DNA from: Nostoc sp. JL33
GTDB taxonomy: Bacteria > Cyanobacteriota > Cyanobacteriia > Cyanobacteriales > Nostocaceae
Assembly: GCF_017114985.1 (NCBI RefSeq)
Contig: NZ_JABXKP010000042.1
Location: 1-61,168 of the forward strand
Direction: 5' to 3'
DNA: 61,168 nt
A program made the translations under genes and the position numbers. Positions 25,195 through 34,578 of this stretch are shown piece by piece. The number at the start of each line of letters is the position of its first letter. Position 1 is the first letter of the stretch. The notes beneath the pieces were generated by a model. That model did not search any database, was not told the DNA's origin, and worked only from the letters and a program-made list of their open reading frames with translations.

Positions 25195-25480
25195 AGTCTT
25201 AAAAAAGCGACTCGATAAAAATCGTCCAATGACGACAATCACAATTCGCATTCCCGAAGATGTGATTGAGGATTTGAAGCGAGTAGCACCATTGTTAGGG
25301 TTTTCTGGTTATCAGCCATTAGTTCGTGCTTACATCGGCCAAGGACTTAGAGCCGATCTTGAGCGACTTGAAGGTGATACAGTTTCTATATTGATTGCCA
25401 GCCTGAAACGGCATGGTGTGAGTGATGAGATAATTCGTGAAGCACTCAACGAAGCTACTGAGCGACACAGCAACAGTTAG
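25175..25480 (+). CDS. brnA: BrnA-type antitoxin (CopG-like)
   Basis: The 101-residue protein contains MTTITIRIPEDVIEDLKRVA, a ribbon-helix-helix strand and helix, then LGFSGYQPLVRAYIGQGLR, typical of antitoxins paired with BrnT. It would bind its own promoter and the toxin. The start could be the ATG at 25175 or the one at 25184; both overlap the toxin frame. The antitoxin is intact while the toxin has lost its start. Confidence 0.82.
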   Translation: MNTMKAEVLKKRLDKNRPMTTITIRIPEDVIEDLKRVAPLLGFSGYQPLVRAYIGQGLRADLERLEGDTVSILIASLKRHGVSDEIIREALNEATERHSNS

Positions 25481-25547
25481 TAACGACAGTAAGAGAAAAG
25501 CTAAATCCTGTTGTAATTGATGCTCCTAACCAGGAGGTAATTATTTG

Positions 25548-26228
25548 ATGGAAACTCCAACCGCAAACTTAGAAAGAGAGCGATTGCTGAAACTAGCAGA
25601 GGAGTATCGTGAAAAGGGTTACGAAGTTTTTTTTCATCCAAATCCAGAAGACTTGCCTGACTTCCTTAATCACTATCGCCCTGACATGATAGTACGTCGG
25701 GGAGAAGAAAATGTAGTTATTGAAGTCAAGTCACGCTCCTCACTGAACTCTTCTTCTAATCAATATTTAGGTAATTTAGCTCAAGCGGTAGAAAAACATC
25801 CTGGTTGGAGATTTGAATTAGTAATGACCAACCCGGAGGATACAACGTATTCTCCCAAAGCTGAGGCTTCTCTTCAAGAGCATGAAATAGAATCACAGTT
25901 GCAAGCAGCAAGGCAACTTACAACGCAACATCCAGAATTAGCTCTCCTATGTTCCTGGCCTTTAGTAGAAGCAACTTTGAGACTTATTGCCCAAAAGGAA
26001 AAGCTAAGTTTAGAAAGATTTGATCCACTGTACTTAGTGAAGCAATTAGCAACTGAAGGTGTAATTTCAAAATCTGAGTATCAGTTACTAATGAATTCAC
26101 TCCCATTACGTAATTCTATTGCTCATGGCTTCAAAACTACACAAATTACGCAAAATTCTGTATATGAATTGATCGAGCTTACAGAGCAGCTCTTGAGAAC
26201 TCTACACACTGGCGATGAAGTCGGCTAA
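25548..26228 (+). CDS. PD-(D/E)XK nuclease-like / HEPN-like fusion protein
   Basis: The 226-residue protein has two parts. Residues ~5-100 contain DMIVRRGEENVVIEVKSR, the Asp ... E-x-K core of PD-(D/E)XK nucleases (restriction-like, AHJR-type). Residues ~110-226 are helical and carry RNSIAHGF, which fits the R-N-x3-H (Rx4-6H) motif of HEPN RNases. The ATG at 25548 is preceded by a perfect AGGAGGT box with 9-base spacing, so it is preferred over the TTG at 25545. It sits right after two toxin-antitoxin remnants. A DNA/RNA-cleaving defence role is inference. Confidence 0.7.
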   Translation: METPTANLERERLLKLAEEYREKGYEVFFHPNPEDLPDFLNHYRPDMIVRRGEENVVIEVKSRSSLNSSSNQYLGNLAQAVEKHPGWRFELVMTNPEDTTYSPKAEASLQEHEIESQLQAARQLTTQHPELALLCSWPLVEATLRLIAQKEKLSLERFDPLYLVKQLATEGVISKSEYQLLMNSLPLRNSIAHGFKTTQITQNSVYELIELTEQLLRTLHTGDEVG

Positions 26229-26346
26229 CACTGCGTTGGTTAGAGCGGATGGTAGGCGACAGCTGAATTTCAGGTCATCCTGCCGATCGCACGCACCAAG
26301 GATAAAATAGGGAGTAGTGAATTCTCTACTCCCTAGTCGATTTCTA

Positions 26347-26472
26347 AGGGACTTCCAAATAAAAAAAATATCCAAAAATTTCTTGTGGTGCGGGCATCTT
26401 GCCCGCTAATCACCAAGGACGGGCAAGATGCCCATCCCATAAGATGGAATAATTTATTTTTTGGAGTTCCCT
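26347..26472. mobile_element. 126-bp MITE-like element abutting the debranching gene stop
   Basis: The ends AGGGACTTCCAAATAAAAA and its imperfect inverse (...TTATTTTTTGGAGTTCCCT) enclose two copies of the hairpin GGGCAAGATGCCC / GGGCATCTTGCCC. The right end overlaps the TAG stop codon of the downstream minus-strand gene. Confidence 0.65.
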
Positions 26473-28762
26473 AAGCTTCGATAACTACCCGCAAATTGCC
26501 CCGTTTTTTCGCAACGCGACAAGCAGTCGTAGTACCAGAACGCTCGAATTCCAAATCGAGAATGGTGGGGCCGACTCGCAAATTATGAAATGACAGGCGA
26601 TTAATCGATTCTGGCAAAGCGGGGTCGATTATTCGCAAGCAGTTATTTTGAGCATCAGGCACCAAGTTGACCATCATTTGTAGTAGTTGGAAAATACTAC
26701 CAGTAGCCCAAGCTTGGGGAGTGCAAGCAACTGGATACTGCACAGGGGTATTATCACCGTTCCGTTCGTAGCCGCAGAAAAGTTCTGGAGGACGTTGATA
26801 GGGTTGCTGCTCAGTCATGTCGAATAAACCTTGGAATATTTCCAGGGCTTGATCGATTAGACCGAGCGATCGCAATCCCATTGCAATCAGAGCGTTATCA
26901 TGGGGCCAAACTGAACCAGTGTGATAGCCCATTGGATTGTAAGCAGGTGACAAACTACTCAGAGTCCGAATGCCCCAACCATTAAACATATCTGGTGCCC
27001 GCAACCGTTCTGCCACACTATAGGCTCTTTCGTGTGTGAACAGACCCAAATGCAGGCAATGACCAGGATTTGAGCTAATACTGTCTACTGGCTTGCCATC
27101 TCCATCCAAAGCTATAGCGCAGAAATCCTGGTCTTCCACCCAAAAATCTTGATTAAAACGAACCTTAAGATTTCTGGCCTCTTCTTGCCAACGATCTGCC
27201 AAATCAAGCCGCTTCTTCATCCTAGCTATTTCTGCTAGGCGCATTTTTGCGGCATAGACGTAAGCTTGCACCTCACAGAGGGCAATTGGGCCGTTGGCTA
27301 ATTCTCCCTTGTGGTCTACGATACAGTCACCAGAATCTTTCCAACCTTGGTTAACAAGACCGCGTTTAGATTTACGGAAGTAACTCAGGTAGCTGGTTTG
27401 TTTGCTATTGCGATCGATCCACTCCATTGCTGCTAGAGCATTCGGCCAAAGTTGCTCTAGGAGTTCTTGATCGTGAGTCCAAGCATAATGTTCGGCATAG
27501 AGCATCAGCCACAGGGGAGTCGCATCAACTGTACCGTAGTAAGGTGTATGGGGAATTTCTTGACAACGAGCCATTTCTCCTAAACGCAACTCGTGCAAAA
27601 TCTTACCCGGTTCTTCTTCGCGCCATTCGTCGTCGAGTTTACCTTGGTATGTCGCCAGTAATATCAGGGTTTCTTTGGCGATTTGCGAATTTAACATCAG
27701 GGTTTGAGAAGCTGTAATCAGCGAATCTCGCCCAAATAGTGTCGAAAACCACGGCACTCCGGCGGAAACAGTTTTATGCTTACCAAAAGATTGGCGCAAC
27801 AAATACATATCTTGTTCAGCCCGCTCAATCACTCGATTGAAGGTATTCTTATCTGAGCTAATGCGTGTAATTTGTTGTACCCAGTTTTGCTCCTCCATCA
27901 ACTCAGCGGCTTTCGCCTGTCCTAAGGTGAAGGCGGCGCTCACAGTTGAACTGGATTGGTTGTTTCTCAACATATTCACTCGGTAGCCCAGCTTTTGAGT
28001 TTCGTGAGAAGCCAACTCTAGCTGCCAAACCGCAGTGTAACCCTTGAAAGAGTCTGGTTGCCGATGTTGAAATAGAATCCGGGATTCCATCACCGAGCCA
28101 TCCAGACCTTGATAGGCGAGTGTTAAGGATTCTTCTCTAGAGGCGAATGGCTCTTTCGGTACAGGCACAACGCCATCGACGACAGAAAATGTTCCTTCCT
28201 CAGCCGTCAGTTCCACTAGGCGTAAAAGCCGACCTCGTTTTGCTCTGTCATAACCCCGGACTTCAAATAAATCAACAAAATCTGCATCAAAGCTGATGCT
28301 TACTTCAAAATTGACAGTGGTTGTGCTGTAGTTAGATACTTCTATTTCTTCAAATAGTGCCCCATTCAGTACGATTTCGCGACGAATTCCCACAGTTTCG
28401 GCTCTTAGGCGTTCGTCGATTCTGGGGTTGGTACACAAAGCTGAGAGTGAAAACCCTTTTTCAGCAGTACTACTGAGGAGTACAGGCGATCGCCCTTCAA
28501 TTTGCAACTCCAAGCGATTCAGAAATCTCGTATCACAACAAAACAGTCCCATGCTGGTATTCCCATCGTTGAGGGAACAGCCAGAAATATTCCCGATAGT
28601 ATCTGTGACAAAAAATAAATCATCATCTTTAACCGTCAGTGTCGGTTGTGGTCTTTCACTCACAACACAAGGCCACTCCGGAATAGGTAATTGTTCGGCA
28701 GGAATAAAAGTTTTTCCATCCAGGAAAATTTTTTCCGGGGTCATTATCGTATCCGATGTCAT
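26471..28762 (-). CDS. Amylo-alpha-1,6-glucosidase / glycogen debranching-like enzyme
   Basis: Starting at MTSDTIMTPEKIFLDGKTFI the protein has 763 residues; the longer open frame (to 28873) adds a Cys/Phe-rich leader that is unlikely to be translated. An N-terminal GDE_N_bis beta domain (DDDLFFVTDTIGNISGC, about residues 43-260) is followed by an alpha/alpha-barrel GDE catalytic domain. That domain carries AGVPWFSTLFGRDSLITASQ, TPLWLMLYAEHY and MGYHTGSVWPHDNALIAMGL. This type hydrolyses alpha-1,6 branches in glycogen-like glucans or related glucosides. Its stop codon lies inside the end of a MITE-like element, so the C-terminus may have been altered by the insertion. Confidence 0.85.
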   Translation of the reverse strand: MTSDTIMTPEKIFLDGKTFIPAEQLPIPEWPCVVSERPQPTLTVKDDDLFFVTDTIGNISGCSLNDGNTSMGLFCCDTRFLNRLELQIEGRSPVLLSSTAEKGFSLSALCTNPRIDERLRAETVGIRREIVLNGALFEEIEVSNYSTTTVNFEVSISFDADFVDLFEVRGYDRAKRGRLLRLVELTAEEGTFSVVDGVVPVPKEPFASREESLTLAYQGLDGSVMESRILFQHRQPDSFKGYTAVWQLELASHETQKLGYRVNMLRNNQSSSTVSAAFTLGQAKAAELMEEQNWVQQITRISSDKNTFNRVIERAEQDMYLLRQSFGKHKTVSAGVPWFSTLFGRDSLITASQTLMLNSQIAKETLILLATYQGKLDDEWREEEPGKILHELRLGEMARCQEIPHTPYYGTVDATPLWLMLYAEHYAWTHDQELLEQLWPNALAAMEWIDRNSKQTSYLSYFRKSKRGLVNQGWKDSGDCIVDHKGELANGPIALCEVQAYVYAAKMRLAEIARMKKRLDLADRWQEEARNLKVRFNQDFWVEDQDFCAIALDGDGKPVDSISSNPGHCLHLGLFTHERAYSVAERLRAPDMFNGWGIRTLSSLSPAYNPMGYHTGSVWPHDNALIAMGLRSLGLIDQALEIFQGLFDMTEQQPYQRPPELFCGYERNGDNTPVQYPVACTPQAWATGSIFQLLQMMVNLVPDAQNNCLRIIDPALPESINRLSFHNLRVGPTILDLEFERSGTTTACRVAKKRGNLRVVIEA

Positions 28763-29834
28763 TAGCCAAAGTTCCGTGTACAGGTCTATATTTTTGTCGT
28801 CTTTTGAGTAGAAGTCTCTTACCCAAGAGGCACAGGGAAAAAAGAAATACCCTGTTGCTTTGGGACAGAGCAACTAAATTTATTTAGCTCGAAAAAAGAA
28901 AGATTTGTGTCGAGACACGTAGCACAAACAAAGAACAGCGTATCGTAAAAAGATAGAAGGTGCGGAGTCAGGTCAGTTATCCTGCCCCTGCTTTTAAGTA
29001 TGGGTTTCTCCTCTGCCCCCATCCTCTCTGCTTCTTGTTCATCCTCACAACTTCCGAAAAAAGCCGCTCTCTAAAACTCGTTTGAGCCATTCTAGCCCAA
29101 ATAATCCTTACATACTGCTGACAAAATAGCAGCCCTGAAATTTATTAAGCAAATCTTGATAAATCTATATTTTACAAGTCTGAAGTCAAGACTGAAAACT
29201 GAGGATTTTGAGATAATTCATTAGTCATTGAACTTTCTCAAGAGACAAGATATATAGTATACTCAGCAAAAATGCGAAATTTAGAGTTTTATTGGGTATA
29301 GAGAGCATTTGTTACCTACCATTTTACGATTTGTCTTAAATATCTTTGGTATTGGATTAGACTAATTTATAATAATCAATTAATTGATTAAATTTAAATT
29401 ATGTGAATGTCGCAGGAATGATCTTTGGGCAAGAAAATTTCTTTACAACGTAGGCAAAGTAGGCGATGTCTACGACGTGCTACTTTGCCTACGCGTGGAC
29501 TATCAATCAATCATCAGTAGTTATTAGTGAATAAAATAGTTTAAACCAGACAACAATTAGTGTTTTAGTACTTAGTCCTAAAATATTTTACCTGTGCAAG
29601 CAAAAGCATAAGTTGTCGAGAATGTATATTGGGCGTAGTAGGTTGTCAATCAACAAATCAAGTTGTACGCACTCCTCCTAGTTGGTAACAAAGTATTGCG
29701 CCTGCTTTGGCGAAAAGTGCTTTTTAGCCTTCTTTACATATTGCAACTGTCTATTTAACTTGACAGTCCTTGGAAATTTGTACAATGCAGCTGTGACGTG
29801 GATCTTGTCGAGGTTGAGCGTTTAACAATAATTC
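28763..29834. other. 1.07-kb intergenic region with a palindrome
   Basis: No convincing gene is present; a 67-codon minus-strand frame at its left edge is Cys/Phe-rich and looks spurious. It holds the perfect 14-bp inverted repeat CGTAGGCAAAGTAG ... CTACTTTGCCTACG (29449-29493), whose loop carries the dispersed GCGATGTCTACGACG motif. It presumably contains divergent promoters for the debranching-like gene and the histidine kinase gene. Confidence 0.55.
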
Positions 29835-31844
29835 ATGAGCATTTCGACTTCTGTGCTGAGTGATCTGCTAAAGTCCCTACCCTACTTGCGGCCCCAGCTA
29901 TATTTCAAGGCTTCACTAACGGCACTCTCCCACGCAATGGAAGATCAAGTTTTGGCTGGGACTTTAGTCCAACCCCTTGTAATTGCTAGTTTCCAGCGAG
30001 AGCGATTCTACCGCCAAGAAGCTCATCGCTACCAACGACTTGCCTTGCGAAGTAATCAAATATACGTATTATCTGCTCCAGAAACTGATTTCGCCAATAG
30101 TTCGGAACACTACGAAAAAGTGGCTTTTGATTCAAAGGATGGCTTAAGTCAAGAGTGGCATTTGGTAGTGATTGCTGACAATTATGCTACTTGTCTGGTT
30201 TGCCGGGAAAACCTTGGTTCTATTGCCAAAAATAAGCAACTACCTGAACTAAGCCCTAATCTGGATATAGACACAGCGCGAAGATTTGAGGGCATTTGGA
30301 CATCGGAAAGGGGAGTTAGCCTGAAAGCCGCCGAATTGCTGTTAGACAGGATTTCGGTTTATAGACCAGAACTGGTAAGTAAAATTGAGGAGGCACGTCA
30401 GAGGTTTGGCATCGGGAAGCCGCGAAACCACTCTGGAGCAGAACAGGTCAACGAATATGCTTGTGACATCGATACAGACCCCTTTGTGCAACGCTTAGTA
30501 ACTTACTTGCAAGCTAGCCAGTACAAATTGCACAAAGCCTACCGTTCAATTGCTGTTCAAGCACGAAAAGAACAATTAGTCAACTCGATTAGCACTGCGA
30601 TTCGGCGATCGCTCGATCCTCGTGAAGTTCTGCAAGTGGCGGCACAAGAATTAGGACAACATCTAGAAGCTTGTCGCTGTTTAATTTACCGCGCTCAAGC
30701 CACAGATACCCAAGCGATAATTGAACACGAGTTTTTGAATCCTGGAGTTTTATCTGTTCGTGGGCAAACCTGGGAGTTAGAGAAAAATTCCCTATTTCGG
30801 GACATAGTGGAACAAGGCGAAGGCGTTTGTGTGAGCGATACGCTGAGTGAACCTCGCGTTACCAATTCGCCAGGACTCTCGATGATCGCCAAAAAGTTTG
30901 CGATTCGTTCTTGGCTAATAGAACCAGTATTCTATCAAGGGCGATTATTGGGCATTGTGGAGTTGCACTATTGCCGGATGCCACCGCATGAGTGCCAACC
31001 TGGGGAACTGGATCTGGTAGAAGCGATCGCCACCCAAGTAGGAGCTGCTCTCATCCAAGCAGAAGCTTACGCCAACCTAGAAGAACTTAACCAGCAGCTA
31101 GAAGCCCTAGACCGCACCCGCAGCAACCTTATAGCCATCACCGGGCACGAACTGCGTACCCCCCTATCCACAATTCAAGTCTGCCTAGAAAGCCTCGCTA
31201 GTGAGCCGGATATGCCCTTGGAGTTGCAGCAGATCATGCTCAACACTGCTCTTTCCGACTCAGAGCGGATGCGAAAACTGGTACAAGATTTCCTCACACT
31301 TTCCAACTTGGAAAGCGGCCGCGTGGAATGGCATCCAGAATCCCTCACCTTACAAGAGTGTGTGGATTTAGCACTCAGCCGAAATCGCACGCGTTCCTCA
31401 ACCGAAAAACCGCCCCAAATCAAGACTAAAATTCCCGAAAGCTTACCTCTGATAAGAGCTGACGGTGATTGGCTAGTAGAGGTACTGGCAAAACTCATGG
31501 ACAATGCTTTTAAATTTACGCCACCCCAAGGAGAAATTACGATTAAAGCGATTTACAACAGCCGTCAAATGGTCGAGGTGACTGTAGCTGACACTGGACG
31601 CGGCATTGAACCGAATCGTTTAGAAGTAGTTTTTGACCGCTTCTATCAAGAAGAGGGAGCGCTACGCCGCACCACTGGCGGGACTGGACTTGGTTTAGCA
31701 ATTTGCCGTCAAATTGTTAATGGCTGGGGTGGGGAAATTTGGGCAGAGTCAACTGGCAAAGACCAGGGTAGTCAGTTTCACTTCACCATCCCGATTGTTC
31801 AGAGTAGCCACGAGGAAAAGCGGACAAAAGTCAAGAGTAAATAG
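29835..31844 (+). CDS. DICT-GAF sensor histidine kinase
   Basis: The 669-residue soluble kinase has an N-terminal DICT sensory domain (about residues 10-200; SLTALSHAMEDQVLAGTLVQ), a GAF domain (about 245-415), and a HisKA helix pair with the phosphoacceptor His438 in ITGHELRTPLSTIQ. The HATPase domain follows with N-box LMDNAFKFTPP, G1 DTGRGIE and G2 GGTGLGLAI. DICT domains are found in cyanobacterial proteins linked to light or circadian output. It has no membrane segment and no adjacent response regulator, so it is an orphan kinase upstream of psaD. Confidence 0.92.
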   Translation: MSISTSVLSDLLKSLPYLRPQLYFKASLTALSHAMEDQVLAGTLVQPLVIASFQRERFYRQEAHRYQRLALRSNQIYVLSAPETDFANSSEHYEKVAFDSKDGLSQEWHLVVIADNYATCLVCRENLGSIAKNKQLPELSPNLDIDTARRFEGIWTSERGVSLKAAELLLDRISVYRPELVSKIEEARQRFGIGKPRNHSGAEQVNEYACDIDTDPFVQRLVTYLQASQYKLHKAYRSIAVQARKEQLVNSISTAIRRSLDPREVLQVAAQELGQHLEACRCLIYRAQATDTQAIIEHEFLNPGVLSVRGQTWELEKNSLFRDIVEQGEGVCVSDTLSEPRVTNSPGLSMIAKKFAIRSWLIEPVFYQGRLLGIVELHYCRMPPHECQPGELDLVEAIATQVGAALIQAEAYANLEELNQQLEALDRTRSNLIAITGHELRTPLSTIQVCLESLASEPDMPLELQQIMLNTALSDSERMRKLVQDFLTLSNLESGRVEWHPESLTLQECVDLALSRNRTRSSTEKPPQIKTKIPESLPLIRADGDWLVEVLAKLMDNAFKFTPPQGEITIKAIYNSRQMVEVTVADTGRGIEPNRLEVVFDRFYQEEGALRRTTGGTGLGLAICRQIVNGWGGEIWAESTGKDQGSQFHFTIPIVQSSHEEKRTKVKSK

Positions 31845-31993
31845 AAATAGGTATTGGGCATGGGGGATTAGTTTTTAACAAATGACAAAGGAGAAAGGAC
31901 AAATGACTAAAAACTGTTACAGTCTATGACGCGATCGCAATATGATCCTGGTTGCGGTGTTAGGATTCCCTAAAAACGTTGAGAGAATCACTT

Positions 31994-32419
31994 ATGGCAG
32001 AAACACTCTCTGGACAAACCCCCCTATACGGTGGCAGCACCGGTGGCTTGCTCAGAAAAGCAGAAGTCGAAGAAAAGTACGCTATCACCTGGACTAGCCC
32101 GAAAGAGCAAGTTTTTGAATTGCCTACAGGTGGTGCTGCTACTATGCGGAAAGGTGAAAACCTGCTGTATATAGCTCGTAAAGAATATGGAATCTTTTTG
32201 GGCGGTCAACAACTCCGGAAACTCAAAATTACAGACTACAAAATTTACCGGATTTTACCCAACGGAGAAACCACTTTACTTCACCCAGCTGATGGTGTCT
32301 TCCCCGAAAAGGTTACCGAAGGCCGTGACAAAGTGCGTTATGTAGACCGCCGGATCGGACAAAACCCCAGTCCCTCTAAAGTTAAGTTTAGCGGTGTTAC
32401 TACCTACGACGCTCCATAA
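31994..32419 (+). CDS. psaD: Photosystem I subunit II (PsaD)
   Basis: PsaD is the stromal ferredoxin-docking subunit of photosystem I. The 141-residue sequence from the ATG at 31994 ([20 protein letters not shown]) is highly conserved, including [20 protein letters not shown], the Lys/Arg-rich docking segment and [20 protein letters not shown]. The open frame extends five codons upstream (MRESL), which are not part of the protein. It is followed by an inverted heptamer repeat and then trpE. Confidence 0.98.
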   Translation: MAETLSGQTPLYGGSTGGLLRKAEVEEKYAITWTSPKEQVFELPTGGAATMRKGENLLYIARKEYGIFLGGQQLRKLKITDYKIYRILPNGETTLLHPADGVFPEKVTEGRDKVRYVDRRIGQNPSPSKVKFSGVTTYDAP

Positions 32420-32427
32420 TTAGCTGT

Positions 32428-32508
32428 TAGTAGCTAATGGGTAATTAGTAATGGGTAAATGGTAAGAAAAACAATTACCCATTACCCATTACCAATTACC
32501 AATTACCT
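32428..32508. repeat. Inverted heptamer-type repeats between psaD and trpE
   Basis: Copies of TAATGGGTAA-like units on the left face ATTACCCATTACCC units on the right, so the RNA can fold into a long imperfect hairpin. It could act as a terminator-like barrier or mRNA stabiliser between the two genes. Confidence 0.75.
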
Positions 32509-32518
32509 TTGAAAAATA

Positions 32519-34033
32519 ATGATGTTTCCGGATTTCTCCCAGTTTTGCACCCTAGTGCAACAAGGCAACTTCGTCCCGGTATATCAAGAATGGGTAGCGG
32601 ACTTAGATACGCCCGTATCTGCTTGGTATAAAGTATGTGCAGGTCAGCCCTACAGCTTTTTGTTGGAATCGATAGAAGGCGGGGAAAAGCTGGGACGCTA
32701 TAGTTTAGTGGGCTGTGATCCGCTTTGGGTTTTGGAAGCAAGGGGCGATCGCACGACTCAGAAAAACCGTGACGGTTCACAGGTCGTTTTTGCAGGCGAC
32801 CCTTTTGCAGCTTTAGCCGAATGTTTAGCACCTTTTCACCCAGTTAAGTTACCACAGTTACCGCCAGGAATTGGCGGTTTGTTTGGGTTTTGGGGCTATG
32901 AATTGATTCGCTGGATTGAGCCGCGTGTGCCAATTTATCCACAAGATGAGCGGAATATCCCTGATGGGTTGTGGATGCAGGTAGACCACCTATTGATTTT
33001 TGACCAGGTGAAGCGGAAAATTTGGGCGATCGCTTATGCTGATTTACGTGATCCGAAAGTAGATATCAAAGCAGCATATCAACAAGCGTGCGATCGCGTC
33101 ACCCAAATGCTGGAAAAGCTATCTCTACCGCTATCACCGCAAAAAACCAGATTGGAATGGAAACCGCTCGGAAGTCTCGTATCTAAAGAAGCAGAGGAAT
33201 ACACCAGCAACTTCACCCGTCCTGATTTTTGCGCCAGTGTCCAAAAAGCAAAAGCTCACATTAAAGCAGGGGATATTTTCCAAGTAGTAATTTCCCAGCG
33301 ACTATCAACAACATACACAGGCGACCCATTTGCCCTTTACCGCTCCCTACGTCAGATTAATCCTTCGCCTTACATGGCTTACTTCAACTTCCAAGATTGG
33401 CAGATTATCGGTTCCAGTCCGGAAGTGATGGTGAAAGCGGAAACCGATTCCGATGGTGGAGTGATAGCAACAGTACGCCCAATTGCCGGGACGCGTCCAC
33501 GGGGTAAAACTACCCAGGAAGATGCAGCCTTTGCGAAGGATTTACTCGAAGATCCCAAGGAAATTGCCGAACACGTAATGCTTGTGGATTTAGGACGGAA
33601 TGATTTGGGGCGTGTTTGCCAAAGTGGTAGCGTCAAAGTTGATGAATTAATGGTAGTTGAGCGCTACTCCCATGTGATGCATATTGTCAGCAATGTTGTG
33701 GGTAAATTAGCAGTTGGTAAAACAGCATGGGATTTATTGAAAGCTTGCTTCCCAGCCGGTACGGTAAGTGGCGCACCCAAGATTAAGGCGATGGAAATTA
33801 TCCACGAGTTAGAGTCTAGTCGTCGGGGAGTTTATTCCGGTGTGTATGGATATTATGATTTTGAAGGGCAATTAAATACTGCGATCGCAATTCGCACAAT
33901 GGTAGTCCATGATAATACGGTGAGCGTGCAAGCTGGTGCCGGTTTGGTGGCTGATTCTGAGCCAGAGAAAGAATACGAAGAGACGCTGAATAAAGCTAGA
34001 GGTCTATTAGAGGCGATTCGTTGTTTGCGTTGA
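32519..34033 (+). CDS. trpE: Anthranilate synthase component I
   Basis: Uses chorismate and ammonia or glutamine-derived ammonia to make anthranilate, the first step of tryptophan synthesis. The 504-residue protein has the N-terminal regulatory half (with LLESIEGGEKLGRYSLVG) and the chorismate-binding half: PDFCASVQKAKAHIKAGDIF, IAGTRPRGKTTQEDAA, LVDLGRNDLGRVC and FPAGTVSGAPKIKAMEII. The LLESxEGG tryptophan-binding motif is intact, so feedback control is expected. Two ATG codons lie next to each other at 32519 and 32522. The glutamine amidotransferase partner is not in the window. Confidence 0.96.
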   Translation: MMFPDFSQFCTLVQQGNFVPVYQEWVADLDTPVSAWYKVCAGQPYSFLLESIEGGEKLGRYSLVGCDPLWVLEARGDRTTQKNRDGSQVVFAGDPFAALAECLAPFHPVKLPQLPPGIGGLFGFWGYELIRWIEPRVPIYPQDERNIPDGLWMQVDHLLIFDQVKRKIWAIAYADLRDPKVDIKAAYQQACDRVTQMLEKLSLPLSPQKTRLEWKPLGSLVSKEAEEYTSNFTRPDFCASVQKAKAHIKAGDIFQVVISQRLSTTYTGDPFALYRSLRQINPSPYMAYFNFQDWQIIGSSPEVMVKAETDSDGGVIATVRPIAGTRPRGKTTQEDAAFAKDLLEDPKEIAEHVMLVDLGRNDLGRVCQSGSVKVDELMVVERYSHVMHIVSNVVGKLAVGKTAWDLLKACFPAGTVSGAPKIKAMEIIHELESSRRGVYSGVYGYYDFEGQLNTAIAIRTMVVHDNTVSVQAGAGLVADSEPEKEYEETLNKARGLLEAIRCLR

Positions 34034-34046
34034 ACTAGGGAGTGGG

Positions 34047-34088
34047 GACTAGCGCTCTTATATTACTCTCGTTAAAAGAGCGCTAGTC
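34047..34088 (+). repeat. Hairpin just downstream of trpE
   Basis: GACTAGCGCTCTT and its complement AAGAGCGCTAGTC (13-bp arms, 16-base loop), 14 bp after the trpE stop. It may terminate or protect the trpE mRNA, but no T-run follows. Confidence 0.65.
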
Positions 34089-34124
34089 TACTTATAGCAA
34101 TTTTATTTGATTTGTAATAATTGC

Positions 34125-34171
34125 AACAAGCAGCTCCCCGACTTCTCTAAGAAGTCGGGGAGCTGCTTGTT
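34125..34171. repeat. Perfect 22-bp-stem hairpin
   Basis: Arms AACAAGCAGCTCCCCGACTTC and the exact complement with a five-base centre; one of the strongest hairpins in the window. With no T-run it is probably a dispersed repeat of the AAGTCGGGGAGCTGCTTG type that also blocks read-through between convergent genes. Confidence 0.75.
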
Positions 34172-34196
34172 CACGAATGATTAAGTAGGGCTATGG

Positions 34197-34457
34197 TTAC
34201 TTTCGCCAATTAATAGCACACTGGTTTTGGTTGTTTAATTGTAAAACCGGGCTTGATATAAGCACAGTAACAGTTCGATTTGCTGTATGAGAATCCAGTC
34301 CAGATTTTAAAAGTTGATATACCAGTATCCTTCTATTTTGAATTACATAGGTTTTACTTTGAACTGCAAGATGTTTAGAAACAATTTCTGCTACTTCTAA
34401 GCCCACGTATCCACAATACCGTGACAAATTGGGAAGCTTTATAAATCCAATCAACAT
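34197..34457 (-). CDS. Doubtful small ORF
   Basis: An 86-codon frame (MLIGFIKLPNLSRYCGYVGL...) downstream of the Hli remnant. Its composition is plausible but no family is recognised and no ribosome binding site is clear. It may be a C-terminal piece of a decayed gene. Confidence 0.25.
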   Translation of the reverse strand: MLIGFIKLPNLSRYCGYVGLEVAEIVSKHLAVQSKTYVIQNRRILVYQLLKSGLDSHTANRTVTVLISSPVLQLNNQNQCAINWRK

Positions 34458-34578
34458 CAAACTTTTTCCAAAGCTAAACAGAGTTTTTTAGACAAGAGTG
34501 AAAACTGAAAAGAAGTCCTGGTATCCAAATCCAAGACCTCAGTTGAAGTTACTACACACTAGAAATGAACAAACTTGT

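Noticed and set aside
28819..29022. 67-codon minus-strand frame upstream of the debranching-like gene
   Set aside because: Cys/Phe-rich, no domain and overlapping the longer but unlikely N-terminal extension of the neighbouring gene.
34197..34457. A confident gene downstream of the Hli remnant
   Set aside because: No family or start signal; kept only as a low-confidence ORF.
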